From assembly GCA_963693365.1 (NCBI GenBank), contig CAVNZM010000006.1:620001-684000 (forward strand): a DNA stretch of 64,000 nucleotides. The letters run 5' to 3'. Origin of the DNA: Amoebidium appalachense. Taxonomy: Eukaryota; Ichthyosporea. Each line of letters begins with the position of its first letter. Within the stretch, counting starts at the first letter, position 1. The position numbers and the translations under genes were made by a program. Below the pieces are notes generated by a model. That model had not been told where the DNA came from, did not search any database, and saw only the letters and a program-made list of their open reading frames with translations. Below are positions 47,926 through 60,988 of this stretch, one piece after another.

Positions 47926-50769
47926 CTGTAGTGTTTGGATGGACACTGCAGCAAGAGGCATGAAACCACGAAAGAAGCGGGGCAACAAAATAGGAATAAG
48001 TTGGGGGATGGAAGCTTGCACTGCTTACATGTCCCGTGAGTGGGTAGCTGGGCTGGTCAGTGTGCCGCAGAAAACCATAATAAGGGCCTATGTAGTATCA
48101 AAGAGCCATTGAATGTAACCTCCCTATGGGCATGAGGAACACACCCTGCCACGTTTAGACCGCCACACAGCACCATAGCTGCAAGGGCCCAAGCAGGCAC
48201 ATGTTCTGCATGGCCGTTTGAGGGGGAAGGGGCCGTGCACCTACCCATCTCGGCTATTCTGCCCTCCTTCATGACGATGACACGGGTTGTGTGGGGCAGC
48301 ACGTGCAGCTGGTTTGTGACCAGCAGGCGGGTGCTGTGGGCCAGCAGCCCAGCAAGGCACTTTGTGAGCAGGTGCCGGCCCACGTGCGCGTCCACGGCGC
48401 TCAGCGGGTCGTCCAGCAGCACCAGCTCGGCCCGGCTGTAGGCGGCCCGGGCAATGCTGATGCGCTGCTTCTGCCCCCCCGACAGGTTGATGCCCCGCTC
48501 CCCGATCTCGGCCATGTCCCCGCCCCGCAGCACCCCAAGGTCCGGCAGCAGCGCACAGGCCCGCAGCACGGCCGCGTAGTGGCCGGCGTCAAACTCCCGG
48601 CCGAACACAATGTTGTCCCGCACCGTGCCGTTGACAATCCACGGCACCTGGTGCCGGCCGGTCAGCACATCCACACAGCCAGGCACAAGCATGCGGCAGC
48701 AGGTGGCAAAAGCACCAATCAGGGGGCACACATCGTGTCTTCCACCAACACCCACCCCCCATCCTCCTCGAACACACGCACCCCACCGCACCCCAACTCC
48801 CCTCTCCCGGTTGTCTTGCATCCCCCCCCCCCCCCCCCTGCACCCTCTCTCTCTCTCTCTCTCTCTCTCCCCCCCCCCCCCCCCCCCCCCCCCCCACACC
48901 TGAGCGGCGTATGCCATCGAGCCGTGCACGGCCACGCTGCCGCCATCCCTCTCCATGTCCCCGATGATGGCCGACAGCAGGCTGCTCTTGCCCTGCCCCA
49001 CCGCCCCCACAATCGCCTGCAGGCACACCACATCAGTAACCACAACCATCTACCATAAATAGCAGCGACTGATGGCCTACTAGGCTACCTAGCTCTGCAC
49101 ATCCAGCCTGCAACTATGTTATAGGTGTGAATGCAAGGCATTGGCCCGTATTAATGTGTGAAGATGCACAAAAAGCTACATACTTCAAAGTTATGCACAT
49201 TGTAGAGTAGGGGCAAAGGTGGGTGGGAATGTGTGTGTTATGTGTGGGATCGGATGGCACCAAGGGGGGAGGGGGTGGGGGGGATAGGCAATAGGCAAGG
49301 GGAAATGGAAAGGCGCTTTGGCGGGGTAACAGTGAATGGGTGCGTTAGGGTAGGGCAAAGGGAGTGAAACATACCACGAACTCTCCCTTTCTGATGGTCA
49401 CGTTAAGGGCCTTCAGCTCAAACCCTCTCTCCAAGAACGAAAACGGCACGGTTTCTTTCTTCTTTTTCCTCCTACGTAGAATCCCCCTTTTCTCCTTTGT
49501 CGGATCCCTTGATACCACTCCTTTGTTTTGGTCCATTGCAACAATATGGGTGGACTCTTCTGGTTTGTCTTCTGATTGGCCAACCTTTTTCTCTCTCAAC
49601 CAATGAAAACTAGCATCTTTCAACTCAATTGCTATATTTGGATCCACGTCGTTACCGTTTTCAACCGTGTTGATCAATCCCTCAGCCTCATCTGTAAGCA
49701 TAAAATCCACCAATCGCGTGCGAGCAATATTCATCTTTACGATGTTTGAGATGACGTAGGGCAGGAAGGTCAGGGGCCATGTCAGGGCGTGAAATAGGGA
49801 GATGGTCGGAAATACCACCGACGCCACAAGCTGCCCCCCGGTGGCCATGTACGTGCCAAACGTGGCTATGGACACGAGCACGGGGGTGCCGTAGGTGACA
49901 AACACGTCGATTGCTCTCAGAATGGCGATTTTGCGCAGAAATTTGACCTCACGTGCGCGCACCTCAGAGACCTTTGCCATGAAGCTGGGCTCCCAGGCAA
50001 ACAGCTTGATAATGCGGATGCCCTGTGGGCACACAACAGTGAGGGGGTGTCTGCCTCCGCAACTTACACTCAGATCCCTATCGGAATTTCCCTCCTTGCC
50101 GGCCATAAGTTTGCACTTAGAGAAGCAGGCGGGGTGACTGCGAACAATTTTTTCACCAACCCCTACTGTCCATGCATCCTCCCTTGATCCTCTCTCCCCC
50201 TCCCCCCCCCCCCCCCCCCCCCCCCCACCCACATACCCTGTCCCCTCTCTACCTCCTCCCCCTCTCTCCCACCCCTTACATTCGACAGCATATCACTAGC
50301 AAATCGGTTGTTTACCACCCATGTCCCAACACCTGTATACCCCCTTCCCCCGTCCTACTCAAACCCCATCACTGCTACCTAAAGCCATTGACCTTCCAAA
50401 GAATCCGCTCACATGATATAACCCCCCCCCCCCCCCCCCCCCTTCCCCACTCACCCCTCACCACCACACACACATGTGCGCACCTGCATGATCTCGGAGA
50501 GAATGGCCACGCGCTGGTCTGTCTGCTGCTTCTGCCGGAAGGTCCAGCGGATGCTGACGGCAGCCACCAGCCCCGACACGGGCAGAATTAGCAGCATCAC
50601 CCCCAGCCCCGACAGGCAGGCGGCACCTATGACCCTGGAGAGCAGCGCCATGATTGCTATGACCATGGAGGGGGAGATCCAGGCATAGTGCATCAGGCCT
50701 ATGCCCTCGACAAACGACTGCCCGTCAATGCTCATCAGCGTCACTATCCGCCCCTGTGTGTGTGTTTGT

Positions 50770-50800
<31 letters not shown>

Positions 50801-51463
50801 GGGGGGGGGGAGATGGGGGCATGAGGGTGTGTGAGCTTGTGATCGAGTGAATAGGAGTTTGTACAAGTGTGTGGAGAGAATAGTCCAAATGAGGGATAGG
50901 CGGGAAGGTGTGTTTGCAGTTTTTGTCAGAAGTTCTTGTTTTCTTGCACATGCACAAAAGCAAAGTTTTTTCCCCGGTAATTCCTTTTAGGTTTTGAAAC
51001 CACATGCAAGAAGTTTACCTAGGAAAGGCCCTTTAACGGATCTAATAACCCCCCTCTACCCCCCCCCCCCCCCCCCCCGCGCCCCTCCCCCTTCTTGTCG
51101 GATATGCCAATGCGCCAAAAACAATTAAAAGCGAAGAAGCTGAAGGTACAAAAAAAAGGAAAATAGAAAAATAAACAAACAAACAAAGAAATACGGGGGG
51201 AAAAAACCTTCCTTACACACACACACTTAGGCATAATGAATGCCGTGCATACACATATCACTGCCTTTCCCGGTTATGTTTTTCCTATCATACTCCCCCG
51301 TTTATTTGCACGACCATACCACATGCCCAGTCATCACTTACCTGGGTCATGGCTGGGTCCTGCCGCACAGCCGTGGATAGTCGCAGCGATTTGCGGTAAA
51401 CGGCCATGGTGATGAGAGACCGCACACGCATCCCAAGCCTGAACCCTCGTAGAAATGCATGCC

Positions 51464-51522
<59 letters not shown>

Positions 51523-51822
51523 TTAGCTGGGTGTATAGGTGCATGTGCTGCTTGGTCCCTTGCAGTTGTGAGCGGACGGCTCAGCCTGTGGTTGTTACCG
51601 ACTTTTTTCGGGATGTACACACAAGGATGCGCACATCTATTGTGTGTTTGGACCTGCTAGATGCACAGGTAATGTACTAAACCCCTCAAGCAGCAAAAAT
51701 GGGGGTAGGTAGCTGTTACCATGTATGGCTCTATTACAAAAATGAGCCTACCCACCTAGGCTGCAGTGACAGTAAAACCACATCTGGGACGAGAAGAGGC
51801 CACCCTTTGGCTTTTTTTTTTT

Positions 51823-51877
<55 letters not shown>

Positions 51878-52360
51878 AATGGTGATGGCGGGCAGAAAAC
51901 TAAACAAACAAACAAACAAAGAAAAAAAAAAAACAGATGTATTGAAAGGGTACGGGTGGGTGGAGTGGGCGGCTACCAGACAGATGGAGCCGAACATGGG
52001 CACGAGGGCGAAGGCCGCAGCCAGGGCATATCCGCGATAGGTGGGTGCTGATTGGTCGGCCAGAAACACAATGATGGCCCGCATGATGAACGGCCCCACC
52101 ACCGTGCATGCGGCAGACACGCCCTGCAGCACCCCCGTGTACACAAGGTCCCGCCAGTAGAGGGACAGCAGCACGCGGTACAGGGAGGGCCTGTGTTTTT
52201 TAGCGTCTGGGCGGCTGGGGAGGGCTTTGACGCGCAGCAGCTCTGTGTGCCAGGCGGCAGCAAAGAGCCGGTAGTTGGGCTCTGCCTGGTCGCACTCCTC
52301 CACCTCCCACAGGTCCTCCGGCTGCAGCTGCCGCCTGGCCCCCAGCAGCAGCAGCGGCGT

Positions 52361-52423
<63 letters not shown>

Positions 52424-53212
52424 ATAGGTGTGGTTGGATGCCGTGTGAGGTTTGTATCTTGGGTGTGATTGAATGTGCGAGCTGTGAGCACACGTCCACC
52501 GGAGCATGCCGTGGAACATCTTATGGAGCATCACACGTCCTAGTCTGTCGATGAACATAGGAATATGCAGTAACAATACACCGGAAAGATAACTTGGGAA
52601 TGCATGCCCACATGTATTTCACCAAACATTAATTTTGCAAGATTCTCCATGTGTGGGACAAAATGAATGTACGACTTTGGCAATGCACATCCAAAGAAAG
52701 CATATGGCAACTCAAGAGATAAATACTTTTAGAGGTTTTGCTAGCGCTTATCCCACCCGTTCGTATGACAGCCAAGCACGTGTGAATGCACCAGCCCAAA
52801 TTATGCTCTTCAATCGTTGATCGATTGTTACCCGGTGCACCATCAAAGTTTCATTATATAAAGTTTCATTATATGCAACTTTTCCTCACGGGGAGGAAAG
52901 GTGCTATTCAGTTATGCCGTTCATAGCAGTATGGAGGAAAGGGTGACTTCTAGTGGGAAGAGGCTTATCATTTCGGAAACAGGTACCAGGCAGGTGTGCA
53001 TTTTTCCCGCCCTTTTCATAATGGGGAGAGGGAAGAGGGGGGCGGAGGGGGGGGGGGGGGGGGGGGTACCTGGTGGAAGAAAAGGCGAGAAAACCATCCT
53101 GCAGTCTGCAGAGGCGATTTCTCATTGGGTGGCGGTGAAGACACAAAGCCGGGCTCAGAGGTCTCTCCCGGCGTCACGTCAAATGCACCCTCAGAGGTGA
53201 TGGACTTGCCGG
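42648..53212 (-). CDS. ABC transporter, subfamily C (MRP-type full transporter), copy 1
   Basis: A plasma- or vacuolar-membrane ATP-driven exporter, 16 exons. From the 5' side: 53212(?)-53070, 52363-51977, 51464-51342, 50753-50484, 50022-49375, 49016-48900, 48647-48245, 47865-47673, 47215-47137, 46715-46509, 45892-45822, 45494-45304, 44947-44647, 44365-44216, 44143-43477, 43127-42648. Exons 2-16 encode 1428 residues in one frame. Order: TMD1 (LQPEDLW entry motif, [18 protein letters not shown]), NBD1 (Walker [10 protein letters not shown], signature LSGGQKQR, Walker [13 protein letters not shown]), acidic linker, TMD2 ([19 protein letters not shown]), NBD2 ([28 protein letters not shown]). 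It has the short-MRP layout without TMD0. An acidic tail follows. The first exon lacks an in-frame ATG, so the start lies further upstream. The substrate is unknown. Confidence 0.92.
43128..43476 (-). repeat. ABCC copy 1 last intron with a short 23-bp minisatellite
   Basis: This intron, between the NBD2 and C-terminal exons, contains about five copies of a unit reading acacacatggccacctaatatgc on the coding strand (43237-43364). Its 3' half is homologous to the DNA upstream of the orphan exon at 59350. Confidence 0.85.
45893..45988 (+). repeat. (GT)n microsatellite at an ABCC 3' splice site
   Basis: On the coding strand it reads (CA)n CAG and abuts the exon at 45892-45822. The same arrangement is seen at 47866, 50754, 51465 and 52364. 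Confidence 0.95.
46090..46164 (+). repeat. Very long poly-G tract
   Basis: About 70 bp of G with one A and one T interruption, within an ABCC intron. It is among the longest G:C homopolymers in the window. Other long ones lie at 7279-7312, 11871-11909, 21600-21644, 24360-24405, 26221-26261, 47887-47925 and 51833-51876. Confidence 0.95.
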
Positions 53213-55142
53213 TGCCTAACGTATGGTTTTTTCAGTAGTTGGTTTTTATTTTCTTTCCATGTTTTATATGAAAATTGCTCAAAATGCACTTGTCCAGCAT
53301 GGATTTGTGCGTGCCCATTTGTCGGTGTTGATGGATTTGCATGTGTGCCATGCAAACGTGTGACTATCTTAGGGTGAGTGTGTGGTTGCGCGCCTGTGCC
53401 TGTGTGTGTACTTGCACGTAAAACCCGTGCAGGTTTAAAGCAAATATTGTGTGTGCGCCCACGCCTGCCAGCTGTACCACGTACCGTACGTGTACGGTGT
53501 GTGGGTGTGTGCACAAGTCACCAGAGTATGACCTCTTTTGGTGTATAGGTGTATGTGCGTGTGGGGAGGGCGGGGGGATGCGGGGGCTTGGGGGGGCGGG
53601 GCGGGGGGGGGGGGGGGGGGGGGGATGTGGGGGGTGGGACGGGGAGATGGGGAATCTGTGTGTGCACACGTGGGGGAAGAAGAGGGGGCGAAGGGGGGGG
53701 GGGGGGGGGGGGGGGGAGTATCTATTAAATTTTGGATTCTTTAAATCGAACAGATATTATGATGGTAATGGTTTTGAAGTCAGCCCCCAGAAAACTCGTC
53801 AATACGATCATCGCTGCTCGTAGGCTAAGTGGTTGGTTCATGTTTTTCTTCTTTGGATTTATGCACCAGCATAATAATGGAGCTACATGTTCAAGTATCT
53901 TGGGAAACACGTAGGCAGTAATCACTAGCATCCGCAAAGAATTTGACTAATCATCCTAGGACACGAAGTCGAAGAAAACAGAACTCAGCTGTTTCATTAT
54001 TAGGTACGAAAACATCAGGGACGAGTTTTCGCTGTGTCCCGCAGTATGTTCCCTTGGTTACCGCAGTACCCACGGCCATACGGGGTGATTCAGAAAGATA
54101 AGAAGTAGCACGTAGAAATGTGTACCAATACCCTGCGCCACCTGGAATTCATCAAACTCCGCGGGACAGCAGGATGGGGAAGCTCGTTTTTCATACATTT
54201 ACATATTACCAAAACACAGAATATGGCCGGATTTTCGCACACGATGAAAGTAGTATGCATAGCCCATGAGTCTTTTGTTGACTGCCCCGGGATCATATAT
54301 ATATGATGTGGCATATGTATAAAAATTTCCCTCAAAATTTGAATAATTGCAGTATTACAAAGGGGGAATGGCACACGTTCACGCCACATGCACAGAATAG
54401 CCTCGCCTTTACCTGTGTGCTTCTTGCCATTCTCGCTTTTGCTGAAGGGGGCCATCACGCGAATTATCCTCTGCTCTTCTCTCGTCCCGCGCCGGCGCTA
54501 CAAAACACAAAAGGTCCCAACGAAGTTACTGTTGCCTCCACTAAATTCACTAAGCAAGTGTGCACATGTCTGGTTCATTTGTCAGCGTGGGTCAGTATGA
54601 AACCCAGCACCAACACTGCCTTTTGAACCCACAACCTTTGTGTGCACACAGTTGTGCCACGGCACACGACTCCACTTCGTCTTGTGTACATTTCAGTGAC
54701 ATCATAGTCATACTGCGCAACATGACCATATATGGCAAGAGTAGCTTGTTAGTTCTGATTGGCTTATATGCACCAATAGATACTTGCGTATCTGAGATAT
54801 GACCAGCTAAGCCAATCGCAGGCCTTCCGCCCCGGCGGATGAGCAGGGTTCGAAGTTACGAAAAAAATCGGAATTTCTGATATTTGAAAACACAGTTCCG
54901 AAAATCGGCCCGGCCAAATCGGAACGTCCGAGAGCCCCCCCCCCCCCCCCCCCGGGTCCCGGGGGGAAGCTTCTCATGACTTCGCAGGTCTCATCATACA
55001 CGGGGCATACACCACCCACACAAGCTGCACACGTACGTACGTGTCTCCCTGTCCCTGTAGAATGTTCAATGGCAGACCCTGACTACAGCGCCAGCCTAGC
55101 ACATGTACATGTTGTCACACCAAACACATTTATGCACACACC

Positions 55143-55192
<50 letters not shown>

Positions 55193-55823
55193 TTCACACA
55201 CACACAGCCGTGACACCACATATGCATCATAGCCATGCATGGCCACATGAACATACAATGCACATGCCTGCGCATGTATATATAGGCCGGCCTCCACTTC
55301 AAGACTCCCCCCCCCCAGAAATCGAACCCCATTTCCCCCTCCTCCGCCGCCCACCGTTTCCTCCACCAGTGCTGCCCCTCCTTCTCCCCCACCGCCGCTC
55401 CGGCCTCACCCCCCTCCCCCCCCCCCCCCCCCCCCTCTCAGGCGGATCCCTCCCCCCCCCCCCCCCCCACGAGAACTCCCCCCCCCCCCCCCCCCCGCCC
55501 ATTCCCCCCCAGGAAGGCCTAAACATGGAATGGATCTAGATGCTCAGAGTCGACGGCCACCAGGTGCAGGTGCCACGTGTATCACGATCAGTGGCACGCG
55601 TCTTCAATGGCAGGCGATACACACACTGTGCACCACTGTGTTCCGTTCAAAGACACACATCCACATACATACACAGCCGTGACACCACACAATCATGTGA
55701 CCTAGGTTAGTACACGTGCACAGGCACATACTATCTCAGATCATGATAACTGTATTACAAACGTGCACATGCATCCACCCTGTACAATCACATGCTATGC
55801 ACCCACCCACCCACCCACCCACA

Positions 55824-55864
<41 letters not shown>

Positions 55865-55915
55865 ACACTGCACACACACACCATGTACACGGCGCACGCA
55901 CACACACCCCGTGGC

Positions 55916-55950
<35 letters not shown>

Positions 55951-56146
55951 CAAGAAACCGTTGGTACAAACACACACACCCACACTGGCATGTACACACA
56001 CACATACACAGACACACACACCCTGGCAGCATACATACACACCACACTGCACACACACACACATACTACATACACACACTGTACATACATACACACACAC
56101 CATAACCGTTGACACAAAACACACACACACATACACACAATGTCAT

Positions 56147-56192
<46 letters not shown>

Positions 56193-56467
56193 ACATGTGC
56201 ACACCGTGCACACAACATAGACACACACACACCGATTACCGCTGACACAAATACACACACACACACCTGTACACATACACACAGACACACACACAGTGCA
56301 TACATACCAACCACACACACACACACACACAATTGCAAAGAAAAATACTCACACACACACAAACACAGACACAACCATGGCCACCCGACCTGATTTTCTT
56401 CCCCCCCCCCCCTCCCCCCCCAAACATTCGATTTCTGCCTGAGCTTCCCATGTTGCTGCCTCAACTC

Positions 56468-56507
<40 letters not shown>

Positions 56508-58309
56508 CACTCCCTCCCTCCCCTCCCCCAGAATTTTTAAATACGGAGACAAAATGTATATATATATTGTGCATTATGTAATGCACTTCATATTTCCCTT
56601 TTATTCGTTCAAAGCTTCAAGTGCCAACACCAGGAAGGCTCTAATAACCACAGGGGTTTTTGATATGCATTATAAATACATTTTGATGCAATATAGGCAC
56701 AAATAAGCATGCCCTAGTTTACTGATGCGCGATGATTACGATTTTTGGTGGGCCTGCTCCGACGGAGCATTCCGATTTTCGAAGAGGTTTTCCGAAACGG
56801 GATTTCGACTTCCGTTAAAGGGCTCCACCGTCCTTCGAACCCTGCGGATGAGCCACCCAAGCTTTTTTCGCGAGTCAAAACAAAACATGGTATGTTCACA
56901 TTCTCAGATTTGCATAATTATACAGCGCTGAAGTAAAGGCAATAGATTGTACAAATACTAGTGTTCTGTTTGTCGAATCCTCTGATATTTGTATACATGC
57001 TTTTGATTGAGTCTTCAAAGACGGTGAGCACAAGTGGCACAGGCTACAGCCCGGAAAAATATGTAACATTACGTAACAAGCTATACCACCTTTGATTGGC
57101 TAGTTCAATTTGGTTGAAACTTGAAAACCCCCAGGGTGCATTCCTGGTACATTTAGATCTAGATTCTAGGGTGTTGCTGGCAGGCGCTTGCTGCACGTCG
57201 ACGGTCCCATGAGCACGTCTTACGGAAAATGGCGGCTAAAAAGAGTGTATGAGATGAGAAAGCGCTTGGTTTCAAGGTTTTATCTCAATAGAGGAAGGTG
57301 AGTCCAGGATGGCTGCGAACCTATGACGTCACTTCCTGAATGATTCGCACGTAACCGGTTCTCCTATTGGAAATCTATCATTTATACGTTTTTTCGTATT
57401 GCGATCGCAAGCTCGCAACTTCGGCCGTTGCGTTCTAAAAAACAACAACTTGGCAACAAGCTGGTAATAAGCCTTCCACGTGCATGTGGTTGTGTTTCTT
57501 TTCAGTGTTTTTCTTCTATACACACCTGCATGCATCGTCCGTTCGAATTTTTGCCAGCCATAGTAAAACCTAGAAGAAATGAAGGCACAGTACGACACTA
57601 GGCCATATGCACACAAGCTGAGCTAATGTGCGTGTCTCAATGGCTGGAGTTGGCAAAGGTGTGAACATCTTTGTAGTTTGTATAATAGGACTTGGTTTGG
57701 TGCTTAGGTGCACAAATCTTAGTTAAAGGCTGTATTAATAAGACCGTTGTATGGTATCAGCAACACGGGCCTGTCAATTCTGTGCCTTGCAGTTTCCTCT
57801 TACCTCCAGGAGATCTTTATATGCGCACGGTGTCTGCACCACTGGTTATGTGTTGCGCATGCTGTCTGGTTCGTGCTGTTTGTGCCTCTGTAAGGCTGAT
57901 AAGCATCGTGCGTTAGAAACCCTCACGTGAATGGTGTACGCGTTATAAATATGTAATCAAAACATCCGGTAGTGACTAAGCGTCGGCCATCATCTGGGGC
58001 ATCCCCCCACATATTCATACAGAAACCCGAAAACATGAGTTGGCCAAAGCTCTTGCACACGAATTCGCGAATGCATGATCAAGGCACACACTGCGTCACA
58101 GACTGACCTGCACATGCATTCACAAAAACAGGCGCATACACGCACACGCCAGTGTATGCACACGTAACCATGCACACAAAGCCACCTGGTCAGCCGGAAA
58201 CATAACGCATCTACACCTCAACACATGTGCGCAGATGTGCTTAGGCAAACACTCAACAGGCGCGGACACTCCCTCGTACGCCGGCATCCACCAACTTACC
58301 CATGGATGC
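53213..58309. other. Intergenic between ABCC copy 1 and the orphan ABCC exon
   Basis: No exon is recognised, although the ABCC first coding exon should lie in its left part. Contents: poly-G (53604-53624, 53694-53716), poly-C blocks (54937-54953, 55408-55500, 56470-56506), and long CA-rich DNA (55100-55200, 55800-56370). Fragments sharing gcagggttcgaag lie at 54845-54857 and, reversed, 56834-56846. The stretch 56900-58300 is AT-rich and unique-looking, with no long frame. Confidence 0.5.
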
Positions 58310-59235
58310 GCACACATGGCCACCTAATATGCACACACACAGGGCCATTTAATATGCACACACATGGCCACCTGATATGCACACTGAAAACTTGGTTGTG
58401 TATCATATCGTAGGCAGACACTGATCATATGGATTGTGCCAATCTTGAGATCGGACTAACCTCGGCACCCACAAAACTGGACCCAGGCATGTATCCAATC
58501 TGATCGTATCTAGCCGAGACTGCCGCCCTACCCAGGGGCAGTTCGCCATGCGAGTGGGACGACAGCCGCTTCCTGACCAACCATTTTGATTGGCCAGTAC
58601 GCGCGACTAACTACAGGGAGCGACTCCCGTAGTCCGTCCGACAATATACACAACCATGTTTACAACACACATGGCCACCTAAAATGCACACACATGGCCA
58701 CTAATATGCACACACATGGCCACCTAATATGCACACACATGGCCACCTGATATGCACACACATGGCCACCTAATATGCACACACATGGCCACCTAATATG
58801 CACACGTACGGGCACCCAATATGTACACACATGGCCACCTAATATGCACACACATGGCCACCTAATATGCACACGTACGGGCACCTAATATGCACACACA
58901 TGGCCACCTAATATGCACACACATGGCCACCTAATATGCACACGTACGGGCACCTAATATGCACACGTACGGGCACCTAATATGCACACACATGGCCACC
59001 TAATATGCACACGTACGGGCACCTAATATGCACACACATGGCCACCTAATATGCACACACATGGCCACCTAATATGCACACACATGGCCACCTGATATGC
59101 ACACACATGGCCACCTAATATGCACACACATGGCCACCTGATATGCACACACATGGCCACCTAATATGCACACACATGGCCACCTAATATGCACACGTAC
59201 GGGCACCTAATATGCACACACATTGCCACCTGACG
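58310..59235 (+). repeat. Expanded 23-bp minisatellite (ABCC-intron type)
   Basis: About 30 copies of acacacatggccacctaatatgc, interspersed with a variant carrying cgtacgggc in place of cacatggcc. The array is split by a foreign segment at 58387-58661. The same unit occurs about five times in the last intron of ABCC copy 1, in the opposite orientation in the window but the same orientation relative to the exon. Confidence 0.93.
58387..58661. mobile_element. MITE-like insertion inside the minisatellite
   Basis: About 275 bp of unrelated DNA interrupts the array. Its ends are imperfect inverted repeats: aaaacttggttgtgtat on the left and atacacaaccatgttt on the right. It contains an internal hairpin (ctacagggag / ctcccgtag, about 58611-58632) and no frame. 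No clean target duplication is visible because the flanks are repetitive. Confidence 0.55.
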
Positions 59236-59349
59236 CCATTCGTGTGGAGTTCACACAGCGGCAGACCCACATCAACCACACGACCATGTGCCCCTAAATT
59301 TAACCCTCTTCTGTCCCCTCCACCTTCTATTTTCTCTCTGACTGCTAGG

Positions 59350-59709
59350 GGCAGATTCTGGTGCTGGACGGTGGGCGGGTGGCTGAGTATGGCCGGCCGG
59401 CCGATCTGCTGCAGAACCCCACCGGCCACCTGTCGGCCCTCATCAACGAAACCGGCCCGGCAAGTGCCGCCCGCCTGAGGGCCATAGAAAATGGCCAGGT
59501 GTCGGTGTTTGACGTGATCAGGGAAACCCACCAACCCCAGCCACCCACCCCCACCACAGATATCAGTAGTACTGTGCCTGTTGATGGTGCGGGGCTGGAG
59601 GATAGAGGGGAGGGTGTGGTGGTTGTAGTGGACCCAGCAGCCTCTGAGTCAGATTTAGAGGAGGAGAATGGGCACGTGCATATGGCTGCAGCCTTTGGAG
59701 CACATGGCC
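59350..59709 (+). pseudogene. Orphan ABCC 3'-terminal exon (inverted partial copy)
   Basis: After ggggcag (the conserved acceptor) an open frame encodes [20 protein letters not shown] and ends NGQVSVFDV plus an acidic tail, then TAG at 59715-59717 or nearby. It is nearly identical to the last exon of ABCC copy 1 (43127-42648) for the first 60 residues, then diverges. The preceding 120 bp match that gene's last intron. No NBD2 core, Walker motifs or upstream ABCC exons are seen on this strand, so it cannot make a transporter by itself. It is best read as a partial inverted duplication; use as an alternative terminal exon cannot be excluded. Confidence 0.7.
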
Positions 59710-59717
59710 GACACTAG

Positions 59718-59787
59718 GTTACTGAGGTCTATGGGCCTAGTGGAGGACGCTGTGTCTGTGCACAGTAGGGTGAGCAACAGGTAGAGG

Positions 59788-59842
<55 letters not shown>

Positions 59843-60957
59843 TGTGTGCGTGTGTGGTGGTGGTGGTGGTGGTGGTGTGGGGGGAGGGGAGGGGGGGGGA
59901 GGGGAGGGAGGGAGGAGGAGTGAGGCAACACCTGTTGGGGTAGGGAAAGGAACTGGTGCCTGCATTTAACCGTTAGAATGAAAAAAGTGTCATGCCACAC
60001 GATGTATCTGTATAGAAATAGATGTAGTTAGACCAATTTTTAGTAAGGTTTAAATGCTTTAAAACCTTGTCCACGCTGAAATGATTACATGGTATGATAT
60101 TTATATATTTATAATTAGTTGAGACCTACAGGTATATTAGATTTTACAAGAACTAGATGTGCATTGTCGCGTTATTCTGAGCCAATATTAAGGATTATTG
60201 CTTCTTGCTTGCTTGTACAGTCACAGATATGAATATGGGATGAACCAAGTGCACAAAAATGCATCTGAAATCAATTTTTGATGTGACATATCTTATCTTT
60301 TTGGGTGCCCGGGAGAGAAGAGAACGTATGTATGTGACAGGTTGGCTAGGGCTCGGATCCATGGGCACATTTGCTGTTTCCTTTTTTAGGGCATATATAC
60401 CTTACTATATATATGTCAACAACGGAGTGATGACCATGGATGGAGAATCCTGTTGGGGCGAGGGGAATCTGGTAAAGGGAATGTGACAAAAAAAAGAAAA
60501 ACTTCATTCAAATGTTCGTTGCAGGGGAGACACTTGAACAGCAAGACCACATTCTCTCTCTCTCTCTCTCTCTCCCTCCCCCCCCCCCCCCCCCCCCTCC
60601 CTCCCTCCCTCCCCTCCCCCCCCCCCCCCCCCACCCCACCCCCCCCCCCACCCACCCACCCACCCACACACACCCAACCCCCCACACCCCAATTGCAAAA
60701 AGCACGCGACGCACGTGTGCACACGCAAACAAAAACATAGCCTAAGGCACAAACCGTTCGCACACTGTGGGACACGTACGCGTGTCTCCGAATCTTCCGA
60801 AATGTGCGCCGGAGGCTGTATCTACAAAACACACACAACTTGTTGTTTGTTGCATGCTGCACAGGGGAAAATTATTTGTCAGTGAGCAGCACCACCATCC
60901 GGATCCCCCCTCCCCCCCTATCGAAGACGGGAATCAACAACACGGCCATACCCCCCT

Positions 60958-60988
<31 letters not shown>

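Noticed and set aside
58310-59235. Possible CRISPR array
   Set aside because: It is a contiguous 23-bp tandem repeat without unique spacers, in a eukaryotic intron-derived setting.
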